Notes: generated by a model from the sequence alone, not told the origin. 64,000 bases of DNA from Pseudomonas sp. DY-1 (GCF_003626975.1 NZ_CP032616.1:3720001-3784000), one strand, 5' to 3'. Numbered from the stretch's first letter, positions 1 to 8,372 are shown. Program-made: numbers and translations.

Positions 1-296
1 TGCGCATCGTGCAGGACGGCGAGATGCGCAAGTTCGTCAACGAGGTGGAGCACCGCACCTTCGCCGGCAAGCTCGCCGCCGAGTCAGGCAAGCCGGTGCT
101 CTACGTCACCGAGCGCTGCGTGTTCCGCCTGACGACCGAAGGCCTGGAGTTGGTCGAGATCGCCCCTGGCGTGGACCTGGAGCGGGACATCCTGGCCCGC
201 ATGGATTTCCGACCCATCGTGCGCGAACCGAAGCGGATGGATGCGCGGCTGTTCCGCGAGGGGCGTATCGGGCTGCGTGAGCTGATCGCCCCGTAA
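1..296 (+). CDS. acyl-CoA:acetate/3-ketoacid CoA-transferase, C-terminal end (partial)
   Basis: The gene enters from the left edge (codon phase starts at base 3) and stops with TAA at 294-296, so only about the last 98 residues are seen. They read FVNEVEHRTFAGKLAA, LYVTERCVFRL and MDFRPIV, the usual end of the YdiF/propionate CoA-transferase family, which moves CoA between short-chain acyl-CoA and free acids in the cytoplasm. The catalytic Glu lies outside the window, so substrate preference cannot be judged. A terminator follows, so it is probably the last gene of its operon. Family assignment is fairly sure; exact substrate is unknown. Confidence 0.75.
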   Translation, partial: RIVQDGEMRKFVNEVEHRTFAGKLAAESGKPVLYVTERCVFRLTTEGLELVEIAPGVDLERDILARMDFRPIVREPKRMDARLFREGRIGLRELIAP

Positions 297-311
297 AGAT
301 TGTGCGTGATC

Positions 312-344
312 ACGCGGGCCCGTCCTGGGTCCGCGTCTTTTTTT
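312..344 (+). terminator. Rho-independent terminator after the CoA-transferase gene
   Basis: An ACGCGGgCCC / GGGtCCGCGT stem with a short loop is followed by a run of seven T. It starts 16 bases after the CoA-transferase stop and separates it from the porin gene. Confidence 0.8.
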
Positions 345-396
345 CAGTCTCTTCCGCCTTCGGCGTTTCGCGCCGGAGCGGGTATCGCTGTGCCTG

Positions 397-410
397 AACA
401 ACAACAAGAA
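397..410 (+). promoter_or_regulatory. Possible Hfq/Crc binding motif over the porin ribosome binding site
   Basis: AACAACAACAAGAA abuts the GAGG ribosome binding site of the porin gene. A-rich AAnAAnAA motifs at translation starts are the known target of Hfq with Crc in Pseudomonas catabolite repression, and OprD-family porins are frequent targets. The motif is seen; its use is inferred. Confidence 0.5.
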
Positions 411-421
411 GAGGAAAACAC

Positions 422-1681
422 ATGGATCGCAACACACTCAGCCTCGCTCTCTGCGGCGTAACTGCCCTGACCTTCTGCGGCCCGGCCACCGCCGACTTCA
501 TCAAGGACTCCAAGGCCAGCCTTGAGCTGCGCAACTTCTACTTCAACCGCGACTTCCGCCAGGACGGCGCCGCCCAGAGCAAGGCCGAGGAATGGGCGCA
601 GGGCTTCCTGCTGCGCTATGAGTCCGGCTTCACCGAAGGCACCGTCGGCGTGGGCATGGATGCTCTCGGGCTGCTGGGGGTGAAGCTCGACTCCAGCCCG
701 GACCGCACCGGCACCGGCCTGCTGAAGTCCGACCGCGAACGGCCCAATCGCGCCCAGGATGAGTACGGCGAACTGGGCCTGACCGCCAAGCTGCGCGTCT
801 CGCAGAGCACCCTCAAGGCCGGCACCCTGCTACCCAAGCTGCCGGTGGCGCTGTACAACGACAGCCGCCTGCTGCCGCAGACCTTCCGGGGTGCCTGGGC
901 GAACTCGGCGGAAGTGGAAAACCTCAGCCTCGACCTCGGCCGTTTCGACCGCATCAACCTGCGCAATTCGTCTGATAACGAAGAAATGGCCGTGTTCAAC
1001 GGCGGCAACCGCAACATTGTCCTGGGCCGGACAAAAACCAGCGACCAATTCGACTTCGCCGGTGCGACCTACAAGTGGACGCCCAACCTCAGCAGCGCTT
1101 ACCACTACGGCGGCCTCGACGGCATCTACAAGCAGCACTACCTGACCCTGAACCACCTGCTGCCCATCGCCGATGGCCAGTCACTGAAGAGCGATATCCG
1201 CTGGGCGCACAGCACCGACGATGGTGGCAGCAATGTGGATAACGATGCCTTTGGCGCGATGTTCACCTACGCATTGGGTGGCCACGCATTCGGCCTGGGC
1301 TACCAGCGCATGAGCGGCGACACCGGTTTTGCCAACATCAACGGCACCGACGCCTACCTGGTGAACCTGGTGCAGATCAACGACTTCGGCAACGAAGACG
1401 AGCGCTCCTGGCAGGCCCGCTACGACTACAATTTCGCGGCCCTGGGCATCCCCGGCCTGACCTTCATGACCCGCTACCTGTCGGGCGACAACGTCGACCT
1501 GCGCGGCGCGTCCGGTGAAGGCAAGGAGTGGGAACGCAATACCGACATCGCCTACGTGGTGCAGAGCGGACCGCTGAAGAACCTCGGCGTGAAGTGGCGC
1601 AACGCGACCACCCGCAGCAACTTCGGCAGCGATATCGACGAGAACCGGCTGATCCTGAGCTACACGCTGGCGTTGTGGTGA
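422..1681 (+). CDS. OprD-family outer membrane porin
   Basis: A 419-aa protein with an N-terminal signal peptide (cleavage near ATA-DFI, about residue 24), the OprD features LELRNFYFNRDF and EEWAQGF, and a C-terminal beta strand ending in an aromatic residue (SYTLALW), as outer-membrane barrels need. OprD-family barrels are substrate-selective channels for amino acids, small acids or aromatics. GAGG lies 7 bases before the ATG. Its neighbours (CoA-transferase upstream, polyamine genes on the opposite strand downstream) do not fix the substrate. Close homologues in Pseudomonas are numerous, so the individual porin cannot be named. An A-rich motif at the start suggests catabolite control. Confidence 0.88.
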   Translation: MDRNTLSLALCGVTALTFCGPATADFIKDSKASLELRNFYFNRDFRQDGAAQSKAEEWAQGFLLRYESGFTEGTVGVGMDALGLLGVKLDSSPDRTGTGLLKSDRERPNRAQDEYGELGLTAKLRVSQSTLKAGTLLPKLPVALYNDSRLLPQTFRGAWANSAEVENLSLDLGRFDRINLRNSSDNEEMAVFNGGNRNIVLGRTKTSDQFDFAGATYKWTPNLSSAYHYGGLDGIYKQHYLTLNHLLPIADGQSLKSDIRWAHSTDDGGSNVDNDAFGAMFTYALGGHAFGLGYQRMSGDTGFANINGTDAYLVNLVQINDFGNEDERSWQARYDYNFAALGIPGLTFMTRYLSGDNVDLRGASGEGKEWERNTDIAYVVQSGPLKNLGVKWRNATTRSNFGSDIDENRLILSYTLALW

Positions 1682-1692
1682 GTCTCGAACTG

Positions 1693-1717
1693 CCCCCTCT
1701 CCCAAAGGGAGAGGGGG
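1693..1717. repeat. CCCCCTCTCCC hairpin between porin and agmatinase genes
   Basis: Perfect 11-bp arms CCCCCTCTCCC / GGGAGAGGGGG around an AAA loop, between two convergent genes. There is no T run, so it is not a classical terminator; it may protect 3' ends. Related hairpins occur at 2709-2731 and 7000-7025, all among the polyamine genes. Confidence 0.7.
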
Positions 1718-1728
1718 AAAAGCACCAG

Positions 1729-2691
1729 CTACCTCATCCCCAACTTATGCCGCGCCGCGTACAGACAGACCATTTCCATCGCCAGGGTCGCGCCGGCCAG
1801 GGCGGTGACTTCGGCGTTGTCGTAGGGCGGCGCGACTTCCACCACATCCATCCCCACCAGGTTGATGCCGCGTAGGCCGCGGAGTATTTCCAGCGCCTGG
1901 TGGCTCGACAGGCCGCCACAAACCGGCGTACCCGTGCCAGGGGCGAAGGCGGGATCGAGGCAGTCGATATCGAAGGTCAGGTAAACAGGGTTGTCCCCTA
2001 CCCGTGCGCGGATACGCTCGGCGATCTGCTCGGGGGTATGGCGATGCACCTCACGCGCATCCAGCACCTGGAAGCCCATCACATCGTCGTTGGTGGTGCG
2101 CAGACCCACCTGCACCGACCGCGACGGGTCCACCAGACCCTCGCGGGCAGCGTGATAGAACATGGTGCCGTGGTCGATGCGCTTCACTTCTTCGTCCGGC
2201 CAAGTGTCGCTGTGGGCGTCGAAGTGGATCAGCGACAGTGGACCATGCTTGGCCGCATGGGCTTTCAGCAGCGGGTAGCTGATGAAGTGGTCGCCCCCCA
2301 GGGTGAGCATCGCCGCGCCGGATTCGAGGATGCGCGCGGCATGGGCCTGGATGATCTCCGGCGTGCCCTGTGGGGTGCCGTGGTCGAAGGGGCAGTCGCC
2401 GTAGTCGATCACCGCCAGGTGGTCGAAGGGATCGAACTCCCAGGGGTAATGCCGGGCCCAGGCCATCTGCACCGAGGCGGCGCGAATGGCACGCGGCCCG
2501 AAGCGACTGCCGGGGCGGTTGGTGGTGGCGGTGTCGAAAGGCACCCCGCTCACCACCAGGTCGACGCCGCGCAGGTCACGACTGTAGCGGCGGCGCATGA
2601 AGCTGGTGATGCCGGCATAGGTGGATTCGGCAGCGGTGCCATAGAGGCTGTCGCGGGTCATGGCCTGGTCGTTGTCGAAGGCGTGGTCCAT
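1729..2691 (-). CDS. speB: agmatinase
   Basis: A 320-aa ureohydrolase that splits agmatine to putrescine and urea in the cytoplasm. The binuclear manganese ligands are present: H135 in LGGDHF, D158/H160/D162 in HFDAHSD, and D241/D243 in DIDCLDPAFAPGTGTP. The protein resembles E. coli SpeB (for example VGMDVVEVAPPYD) more than the guanidinobutyrase or guanidinopropionase branches. I chose the ATG at 2691 because GGAG sits nine bases upstream; an upstream in-frame ATG at 2784 would overlap the previous gene's end. It follows the polyamine-binding-protein gene by 65 bases, so the two are probably one transcript. Its putrescine would feed the gamma-glutamyl pathway genes at 5-8.4 kb. Confidence 0.9.
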   Translation of the reverse strand: MDHAFDNDQAMTRDSLYGTAAESTYAGITSFMRRRYSRDLRGVDLVVSGVPFDTATTNRPGSRFGPRAIRAASVQMAWARHYPWEFDPFDHLAVIDYGDCPFDHGTPQGTPEIIQAHAARILESGAAMLTLGGDHFISYPLLKAHAAKHGPLSLIHFDAHSDTWPDEEVKRIDHGTMFYHAAREGLVDPSRSVQVGLRTTNDDVMGFQVLDAREVHRHTPEQIAERIRARVGDNPVYLTFDIDCLDPAFAPGTGTPVCGGLSSHQALEILRGLRGINLVGMDVVEVAPPYDNAEVTALAGATLAMEMVCLYAARHKLGMR

Positions 2692-2708
2692 TTCATCGGT
2701 CTCCAATG

Positions 2709-2731
2709 CCCCTCTCGCTTTGGGAAAGGGG
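2709..2731. repeat. CCCCTCT-type hairpin in the gap before agmatinase
   Basis: An imperfect CCCCTCTCGC...GGGAAAGGGG stem in the 65-base gap between the binding-protein gene and speB. Same family as 1693-1717; may set differential expression within the operon. Confidence 0.5.
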
Positions 2732-2756
2732 CGGGCTGAGGGTGGTTGAAGGCGAC

Positions 2757-3839
2757 TCAGTACTGAGTGCGGAACGAAGTCCAAAGGCGGGTGCGGGCGC
2801 GCTGGTCCTTGAGCGACTGGATCTGCTCGCCGAACAGGCGATCACGCACATCCTTGCTCGGGTAGATGTCCGGGTCGCCGGCCACCTCCGGTGTAAGCAG
2901 CGGATTGGCAGCCTGGTTGGCGTTGGCGAAGAACTGGCTGTTGGTCAGTTCGGCGATGGCTTCGGGACGCAGCATGTAGTCGATGAAGGCGTGGGCGGCC
3001 TCGGGGTGCGGTGCGTCGACCGGGATGACCATGGTGTCGAACCAGATCAGCGTGCCTTCACGGGGGATGCGGTAGATCACCTCGAAGGGCATCTGCGCCT
3101 GCCGCGCCTGGTCGGCGGCGATGGCGGCATCGCCGTTGTAGGTCAGTGCCAGGCAGATCTCGCCTTTGGCCAGGTCGTTGATGTGCTTGCCGGAGCCGAC
3201 GTAGCGCACGTTGGGCTGCAACTGCGCGAACAGCTCCTGGACGGCTTTCAGGTCAGCCTTGTCGGTACTGTAGGGGGCCTTGCCGAGGTAATGCAGGGCG
3301 ATGCTGATCACTTCCTGCGGTGAGTCGATCACGGCGATGCCGCAGTCGTTCAACCGGCTGGCGTACTCGGGCTTGAACAGCAGGTCGAGGCTGTTCACTG
3401 GCGCATCAGGAATGCGCTTTTCCACCGCTTCCTTGTTGATGCCCAACCCCACGGTGCCCCAGGTGTAGGGCACGCCGAAGCGATTATCCGGATCGACGGC
3501 GGCCAGTTTGGCCAGCAGCTCGGGGTCGAGGTTGGCGAAGTTCTTCAGCTGTTCGCGCTGTACCGGCTGCACGGCCTTGGCCTGGATGGCACGGGCCAGG
3601 CCGCTGCTGGCGGGGAAGACCACATCGTAGCCGCTGCCACCGGTCAGCAGCTTGGCGTCGAGGGCTTCCGCACTGTCGAAGATGTCGTATTTGACGTCGA
3701 TGCCGCTTTCGTCCTTGAAGCCTTGCAGGGCCTTTTCCGGAATGTAGGCAGACCAGCTGTAGAGGTTCAGCGTCTTGTCTTCGGCATGCACCGGCAAGGC
3801 ACAGGCGAACAGGGCGGCAAGCAACAAGGGACAACGCAT
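2757..3839 (-). CDS. periplasmic polyamine-binding protein (PotF/SpuD type)
   Basis: A 360-aa ABC-transporter substrate-binding protein. Residues 1-19 are a signal peptide (MRCPLLLAALFACALPVHA). LNLYSWSAYIPEKAL at 24-38 and GGSGYDVVFPASSG at 67-80 are hallmarks of the PotD/PotF/SpuD family, which bind putrescine, spermidine or agmatine-like ligands. AGGAG precedes the ATG at 3839. No ABC ATPase or permease gene lies beside it in the window, so it must share a transporter coded elsewhere or act as a sensor or scavenger. It is cotranscribed with speB and divergent from the LysR gene at 3950, a likely regulator. Ligand not determined. Confidence 0.85.
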   Translation of the reverse strand: MRCPLLLAALFACALPVHAEDKTLNLYSWSAYIPEKALQGFKDESGIDVKYDIFDSAEALDAKLLTGGSGYDVVFPASSGLARAIQAKAVQPVQREQLKNFANLDPELLAKLAAVDPDNRFGVPYTWGTVGLGINKEAVEKRIPDAPVNSLDLLFKPEYASRLNDCGIAVIDSPQEVISIALHYLGKAPYSTDKADLKAVQELFAQLQPNVRYVGSGKHINDLAKGEICLALTYNGDAAIAADQARQAQMPFEVIYRIPREGTLIWFDTMVIPVDAPHPEAAHAFIDYMLRPEAIAELTNSQFFANANQAANPLLTPEVAGDPDIYPSKDVRDRLFGEQIQSLKDQRARTRLWTSFRTQY

Positions 3840-3902
3840 GATGGGCTCCTGGGGGATTGCAGGTGGGGCCATGCTGCGCCGGGCTTTGCTTTGGATAAAT
3901 AT

Positions 3903-3917
3903 GAAGTGTTCTACTTT
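3903..3917. promoter_or_regulatory. possible LysR-type operator in the divergent gap
   Basis: The 110-bp gap between the binding-protein and LysR genes holds GAAGTGTTCTACTTT, an AAGT-N5-ACTT dyad in an AT-rich stretch. LysR regulators usually bind T-N11-A dyads in such divergent gaps. Weak, short dyad. Confidence 0.3.
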
Positions 3918-3949
3918 GGCATCTACACCCATCAATGTTTGGTGCCGCC

Positions 3950-4849
3950 ATGCTCAGCCAGCTCCATGACCTCGACCTGCAACTGCTGCGCATCTTCGTC
4001 ACGGTGGTGGAAAGCGGCGGCTTCAGCGCCGCCCAAGGCGAACTGGGTATCGGCCAGTCCACCATCAGCACGCAAATGGCCAAGTTGGAGACACGACTGG
4101 GCTTTCGTCTTTGCGAACGCGGCAAGGCGGGCTTTCGCCTGACCCCCAAGGGCGAGCAGGTGCTCGCTGCCACGCGCAAGCTGTTCGGCGCCATCGAGAC
4201 TTTCAAGGGAGAGGCGCGGGGCATGTCCGGCCTGCTTCTGGGCGAGCTGCGCATCGGTCTATCCGAAGCCCTCGACAGCCAGGTGCTACAACACCTGGGA
4301 GATGCCATCGGGCGCTTCCGTCAGCGCAACCAGGCCGTGCAGTTCGAGCTGATCAGTGCCATGCCGGCCGAGCTGGAGCGGCGCCTGCTACAAGACCAGT
4401 TGCACCTGGCGATCGGCTACTTCTCGGGCACCCAGGCGGCGCTGGACTACCAGCCGCTGTTCAGCGAGCAGCAACGGTTGTTCTGTGGTGTCGGGCACCC
4501 GCTGTTTGGACGTGGGCAGGTCAGTCTCGACGACTTGGCCGACTGCGACCTGGTGCATCACCCGTACCGTTTTGAAGAAGCGCGGCAGCCCTTCCAGAGC
4601 GGCCCGAGCAGTGCGCGCACCGAACAGGTGGAGTGCAGCCTGGCGTTCATCCTGTCAGGCGCACATATCGGCTACCTGCCAGAACACATCGCCGCGCCGT
4701 GGGAGGCTAACGGGCAACTCAGGGCGTTGCTGCCGGAGCAGACTGGCTACCGTGTGCAGTTCCACCTCAGCAGCCATCGCGGCCGCCAGCCTAGCGAAGC
4801 GCAGGTGGCGTTCGTGGAGGATCTGGTCGAGGCGTTCGGGGATGTGTAG
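3950..4849 (+). CDS. LysR-family transcriptional regulator
   Basis: A 299-aa regulator with a winged helix at about residues 8-65 (SGGFSAAQGELGIGQSTIST, KLETRLGFRLCERG) and a LysR effector-binding domain. The ATG at 3950 matches the family start MLSQLHDLDLQLLRIF; an ATG 15 bases upstream adds only MFGAA. It is divergent from the polyamine-binding-protein/speB operon and lies between that operon and puuA, so agmatine or polyamine uptake genes are its probable targets. That link is inferred from position only. Confidence 0.85.
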   Translation: MLSQLHDLDLQLLRIFVTVVESGGFSAAQGELGIGQSTISTQMAKLETRLGFRLCERGKAGFRLTPKGEQVLAATRKLFGAIETFKGEARGMSGLLLGELRIGLSEALDSQVLQHLGDAIGRFRQRNQAVQFELISAMPAELERRLLQDQLHLAIGYFSGTQAALDYQPLFSEQQRLFCGVGHPLFGRGQVSLDDLADCDLVHHPYRFEEARQPFQSGPSSARTEQVECSLAFILSGAHIGYLPEHIAAPWEANGQLRALLPEQTGYRVQFHLSSHRGRQPSEAQVAFVEDLVEAFGDV

Positions 4850-4932
4850 GAGCGAGCGCTTGTGGGGGTGAATTCATTCGCAAGGCAGGGCGCGGCCCTG
4901 CCCTTGTAGGAGCGAATTCATTCGCGAAACGG
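4846..4932. repeat. REP-type intergenic repeat, two units
   Basis: Two related units, TGTAGGAGCGAGCGC... and TTGTAGGAGCGAATTCATTCGCGAA, surround a GGCAGGGCGCGGCCCTGCC hairpin. The unit recurs at 10370, 11050, 20536, 25519, 41069 and 54738. It lies between convergent LysR and puuA. The rest of the gap to 5045 shows nothing recognisable. Confidence 0.85.
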
Positions 4933-5045
4933 GCGAGCACCGAGCAGGCCGGTGAACGCCCTTTCCCCCGCCCGTTCTCCCGGAAGGCGAGGGGTGGCTC
5001 TCGGACCACTCTCGTCCAGATCGGCTGGCAAAAGGACCCAGGCGA

Positions 5046-6398
5046 TCACATATACCAGCGATATTCCCGCGCGCTGACCTCGTTCATGAAGTCCAGGTAC
5101 TCCTGGCGTTTGTTCTCGCAGTAAACCATCACGAACTCGCTGCCCAGGCCTTCGTTTACCGCAGGGTGGCTGCGCATGGCGGCGACGGCGGTGAGCATGT
5201 CCTTGGGGAAGTCGATGCCGCTTTCGCGGTCTTCGTTGAGCGGCGCGATCGGCTCGCGGGCGGCATCCAGGCCGTGTTCCATGCCGGAGAGGATGGCGGC
5301 CAGCACCAGGTAGGGGTTGGCGTCGGCACCGGCCAGGCGGTGTTCGATGCGCAGGTTTCGGCCGTCGGATTCGGGGATGCGGATGCACGCATCGCGGTCC
5401 TCGAAGCCCCAGCTGGCGCGGCTGGCGGCATTGACCATGGCACCGTAGCGGCGGAAGGCGTTGTGGTTGGCAGCGAAGATCGGCATGCAGTGCGGCAGCA
5501 GGTCGAGGCAACCGGCCACGGCGTGGCGCAGCGGGCGCTGGTCGTTGGCGGCGAGCAGGTTGTTGCCGTCCCGGTCGTAGAGGCTCACATGCACGTGCAT
5601 GCCGCTGCCCGGTGCATTCAGGTAGGGCTTGCTCATGAAGCTGGCGCGCTGGCCATGCTTGAGCGCAACACCACGGGTACTGCGGCAGAAGAGAGCGGCC
5701 CAATCGGCGGCCTTGAGACCGTCATCGCAATGGCCGAAGTTGATTTCGAACTGGCCCGGGCCGAGTTCGGCGGTGATGACGTTGGCGGCAACGCCTTGCT
5801 CGTTGGCGGCGTCGACCATCTCATGCAGCACGCTAGAGAAACGCGACAGGCGCTCGATGTGCATGTTCGGCTGGTCGTCCTCGTCCTCGCAGAGCGGATC
5901 GCGGGGGAATTGCGGCAGACCGTCCTGGAGCTTGCGATCGAACAGGTAGAACTCCAGTTCGAAAGCCACCACCGGGCGGATTCCGCGCTTTTCCAGTCGC
6001 TGCAGTACCCGCGCCAGCACCTCGCGCGGTTCGAACTCGATGGGGGCCTCAGTACCGTCGGAAGTGATGAGCATCTGCCCCAGCGGCTCCTTTTCCCAGC
6101 GCACTGGCTTCAGCGTGCCGGGCACCAGGCGACGCGGTGCGTCCGGGTCGCCGTCTGCGAAACAGTAGTCGCCAATCGGGTAGAGCCCACCCTGGGTGCC
6201 CAGCAGAACGCAGTTCTGCGGCACCTTGAGCGGGCTGCCAGCGGCAACTTTCTCCACCATTTCCACGGGGTAGCGCTTGCCGTAGAAGTGGCCGGGAATG
6301 TCCAGGCAGATCAGGTCGATATAGCGGACCTCCGGGTACTGGGCACGGAAGGCGCGCACTTCGCTGAGCAGGTCGGGGTACTGGTTTGTTGTTGTCAT
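5046..6398 (-). CDS. puuA: gamma-glutamylpolyamine synthetase (glutamine synthetase family)
   Basis: A 450-aa enzyme expected to ligate glutamate to putrescine or another polyamine with ATP, the first step of the gamma-glutamylation route. Glutamine-synthetase landmarks are present: VVAFELEFYLF, TAELGPGQFEINFGH, GSGMHVHVSLYD, ANHNAFRRYG and NLRIEHRLAGADANPYL. The ATG at 6398 is preceded by AGGA. It is the third gene of puuB-regulator-puuA, 25 bases after the regulator stop. P. aeruginosa has several paralogues (PauA/SpuI) with different polyamine preferences, so the exact amine is uncertain; the flavin oxidase partner at 7061-8350 supports the pathway. Confidence 0.85.
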   Translation of the reverse strand: MTTTNQYPDLLSEVRAFRAQYPEVRYIDLICLDIPGHFYGKRYPVEMVEKVAAGSPLKVPQNCVLLGTQGGLYPIGDYCFADGDPDAPRRLVPGTLKPVRWEKEPLGQMLITSDGTEAPIEFEPREVLARVLQRLEKRGIRPVVAFELEFYLFDRKLQDGLPQFPRDPLCEDEDDQPNMHIERLSRFSSVLHEMVDAANEQGVAANVITAELGPGQFEINFGHCDDGLKAADWAALFCRSTRGVALKHGQRASFMSKPYLNAPGSGMHVHVSLYDRDGNNLLAANDQRPLRHAVAGCLDLLPHCMPIFAANHNAFRRYGAMVNAASRASWGFEDRDACIRIPESDGRNLRIEHRLAGADANPYLVLAAILSGMEHGLDAAREPIAPLNEDRESGIDFPKDMLTAVAAMRSHPAVNEGLGSEFVMVYCENKRQEYLDFMNEVSAREYRWYM

Positions 6399-6423
6399 CA
6401 CTGCTGTCCTGCGAGCGGGGGCT

Positions 6424-6981
6424 TCAGGTGAAGACCCACAAGACTCGCGTCGGTTTGTCGGAAAGATTGGCGTAGCGGAACTGGGCATGGGGCGGCAGCT
6501 GGAAGCTGTCGTTGGGGTAAAGGGTCACGGGCTTGGTGTCATCGTCGTACCAGACCGTCAGCTCCCCTTCGAGGACGAAACCGCCCTGCTCGGAACTGTC
6601 GTCCAGGTGACCCTCGCCGCTGGTGGCACCGGGTGCCAGGTGACTCTCCAGCATGGAAAAGCCGCCGGACATGGTGGGCGAGGCCAGCACGTCGGTAATG
6701 CCACCGGCGTAATAAAGCGTGCGACGTTCGCCCGGGCGGGTGACCCAGGGCGTCTCGCGTGGCTTGCTCAGGTTGTAGAAGTAAGTCGTGGGCACGCCCA
6801 GCGCTTCGCTGATGGCGGTAAGGTCGGCAACTGTCGGGCGCGACAGCCCACGCTCCACCTGGGAAAGGAACCCCACCGAGCGATCGATGCGCGTGGCGAG
6901 GTCCCCCAGGGTCACGTTCTTGTGCTTGCGCAGGTCACGAATCAGGATCGCGAGGCTTTCGATTTCGTCTTGCTTGTCCAA
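6424..6981 (-). CDS. XRE-cupin regulator of polyamine catabolism (PuuR/PauR type)
   Basis: A 185-aa protein with a helix-turn-helix at about residues 11-65 (KNVTLGDLATRIDRSVGFLS, GLSRPTVADLTAISEALGV) and a C-terminal cupin (SSEQGGFVLEGELTVWYDDD, FRYANLSDKPTRVLWVFT). Length and layout match PuuR and P. aeruginosa PauR, repressors that respond to putrescine or its gamma-glutamyl derivative. I chose a TTG start at 6981 because AAGGAG lies six bases upstream and family members begin near here; the ATGs further upstream would translate a hairpin repeat. It sits between puuB and puuA. A palindrome upstream of puuB is its probable operator. Confidence 0.85.
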   Translation of the reverse strand: MDKQDEIESLAILIRDLRKHKNVTLGDLATRIDRSVGFLSQVERGLSRPTVADLTAISEALGVPTTYFYNLSKPRETPWVTRPGERRTLYYAGGITDVLASPTMSGGFSMLESHLAPGATSGEGHLDDSSEQGGFVLEGELTVWYDDDTKPVTLYPNDSFQLPPHAQFRYANLSDKPTRVLWVFT

Positions 6982-6999
6982 TGGTGTCTCCTTGAGTCC

Positions 7000-7025
7000 C
7001 CCCTCTCCCGCGGGTGGGAGAGGGG
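7000..7025. repeat. CCCCTCTCCC hairpin between puuB and the regulator gene
   Basis: Arms CCCCTCTCCC / GGGAGAGGGG with a GCGGGT loop, followed by further GGGGGAGAGGG. It fills the 79-base gap between puuB and the regulator gene. Third member of the local hairpin family; could act on RNA processing inside the operon. Confidence 0.65.
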
Positions 7026-7060
7026 CCGGGGGAGAGGGCATCGTCCCCCGCACAGAGCAC

Positions 7061-8350
7061 TTAAATTACATCGCGCAGCCGGTAATAGGCCTTGCCGGCC
7101 GCTTCCAGCGGCGCGGCCAGCAGCGAGCCGCCCGGAAAGCGCGGGTTGCCGATGGCCTGGTAGAGGTCGATCAGGTCGTCATTGCCGAGGATGGCGTCGC
7201 TCACCGCCTTGGCGCCGGCCAGGGTCGGCAGGATTCCGTGACCGGAGAAGCCCTGCAGCCAATAGCGCGAGCCTTCGCGACCGATGTCCGGGGTGCGCTT
7301 CATGCTGACGTCGATGTGGCCGCCCCAGCCGAATTCGATTTCCACGCCCTTGAGCTGCGGGAATACGCGCTCCAGATATGGACGCGTGGCCGCCGGCACA
7401 TCCTTGGGCAGGCCGCCCAGGTAGGTGCAGCCGCCGCCGAACAACAGTCGGTGGTCAGGGGTAAGGCGGAAGTAGTCAGGCACGAACTGGTTGTCGATCG
7501 CGCAACTGTTCTTCGGCAGCAGCGAGCGCGCCAGTTCCGGGTCCAGCGGCGCGGTCGCCACCTGGTAGGAACCTACCGGCAGCAGGCGGCTGGAAAGCTG
7601 GCGGTCGAGGCGGTCGACGTAGGCGTTGCAGGCCATCACCAGGATGCTTCCGCGCACTTCGCCCTGCGCGGTACGGGCCACATAGCCGGAAGGCGTTTCA
7701 CGGTATTCCAGCACCCGGCTCTGCTCATAGATGCGCCCGCCGCGGGCTTCGATGGCGGCGGCCAGGCCCTGGGCCAACTTGAGTGGATTGAGGTGGGCAG
7801 CTTCCGGGTCGTACAGCGCCGCCTGGTAACGCGGGCTGTCGATCCACTCGGACAGTTCGTCGCGGCGGATCAGGCGCATCCGGTCGTAGCCCCATTTATG
7901 GATGGCGTCTTCCTGGGCCTCTTCGAGGAGTTTCACCCGACGTTCCATCACGGCGGTCCAGAGGCTGCCGACGCGGTAATCCACATCGAACCCGTGGCGG
8001 ACCGGCAGCTCACGCATCTCGCCTGCGGCCCAGCGCATGCTGTCCCACAACCGACGGGTACGCTCCAGACCCAGTGCCTTTTCCAGCGGCGGCATATCGC
8101 AGGACCAGCCCAGCAATGCCTGCCCGCCATTGCGCCCGGAGGCCGCCCAGGCCACGCGGCTGGCTTCCAGCAGGGTTACGCGCTTGCCGGCCTCGGCAAG
8201 ACGCAGGGCGGTATGCAGCCCGCTGAAACCGGCCCCGATGATCAGGACATCGGTCTCCTCGCTACCGGCCTGGCTCGGACGCAGGGGAATGCTGCCTGGG
8301 TAGGTGCGGGCGTAGTAGGTGCCGACATGCTGGGCGGACTGCTTGAACAT
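7061..8350 (-). CDS. puuB: gamma-glutamylputrescine oxidoreductase (FAD/DAO family)
   Basis: A 429-aa flavoprotein with an N-terminal FAD Rossmann motif (VLIIGAGFSGLHTALRLAEAG, split here as residues 36-56), the DAO-family ASGRNGGQ segment, and a C-terminal GFSGHGILPTLAGAKAV loop. The family oxidises the gamma-glutamylated amine made by PuuA to an aldehyde, releasing ammonia and H2O2. GAGG lies five bases before the ATG at 8350. First gene of the puuB-regulator-puuA operon. P. aeruginosa has several PauB paralogues, so the precise substrate (putrescine, cadaverine, other) is open. No gamma-Glu-aldehyde dehydrogenase or hydrolase gene is adjacent. Confidence 0.85.
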   Translation of the reverse strand: MFKQSAQHVGTYYARTYPGSIPLRPSQAGSEETDVLIIGAGFSGLHTALRLAEAGKRVTLLEASRVAWAASGRNGGQALLGWSCDMPPLEKALGLERTRRLWDSMRWAAGEMRELPVRHGFDVDYRVGSLWTAVMERRVKLLEEAQEDAIHKWGYDRMRLIRRDELSEWIDSPRYQAALYDPEAAHLNPLKLAQGLAAAIEARGGRIYEQSRVLEYRETPSGYVARTAQGEVRGSILVMACNAYVDRLDRQLSSRLLPVGSYQVATAPLDPELARSLLPKNSCAIDNQFVPDYFRLTPDHRLLFGGGCTYLGGLPKDVPAATRPYLERVFPQLKGVEIEFGWGGHIDVSMKRTPDIGREGSRYWLQGFSGHGILPTLAGAKAVSDAILGNDDLIDLYQAIGNPRFPGGSLLAAPLEAAGKAYYRLRDVI

Positions 8351-8372
8351 GGGTGCCTCGTGAAATTTTTAT

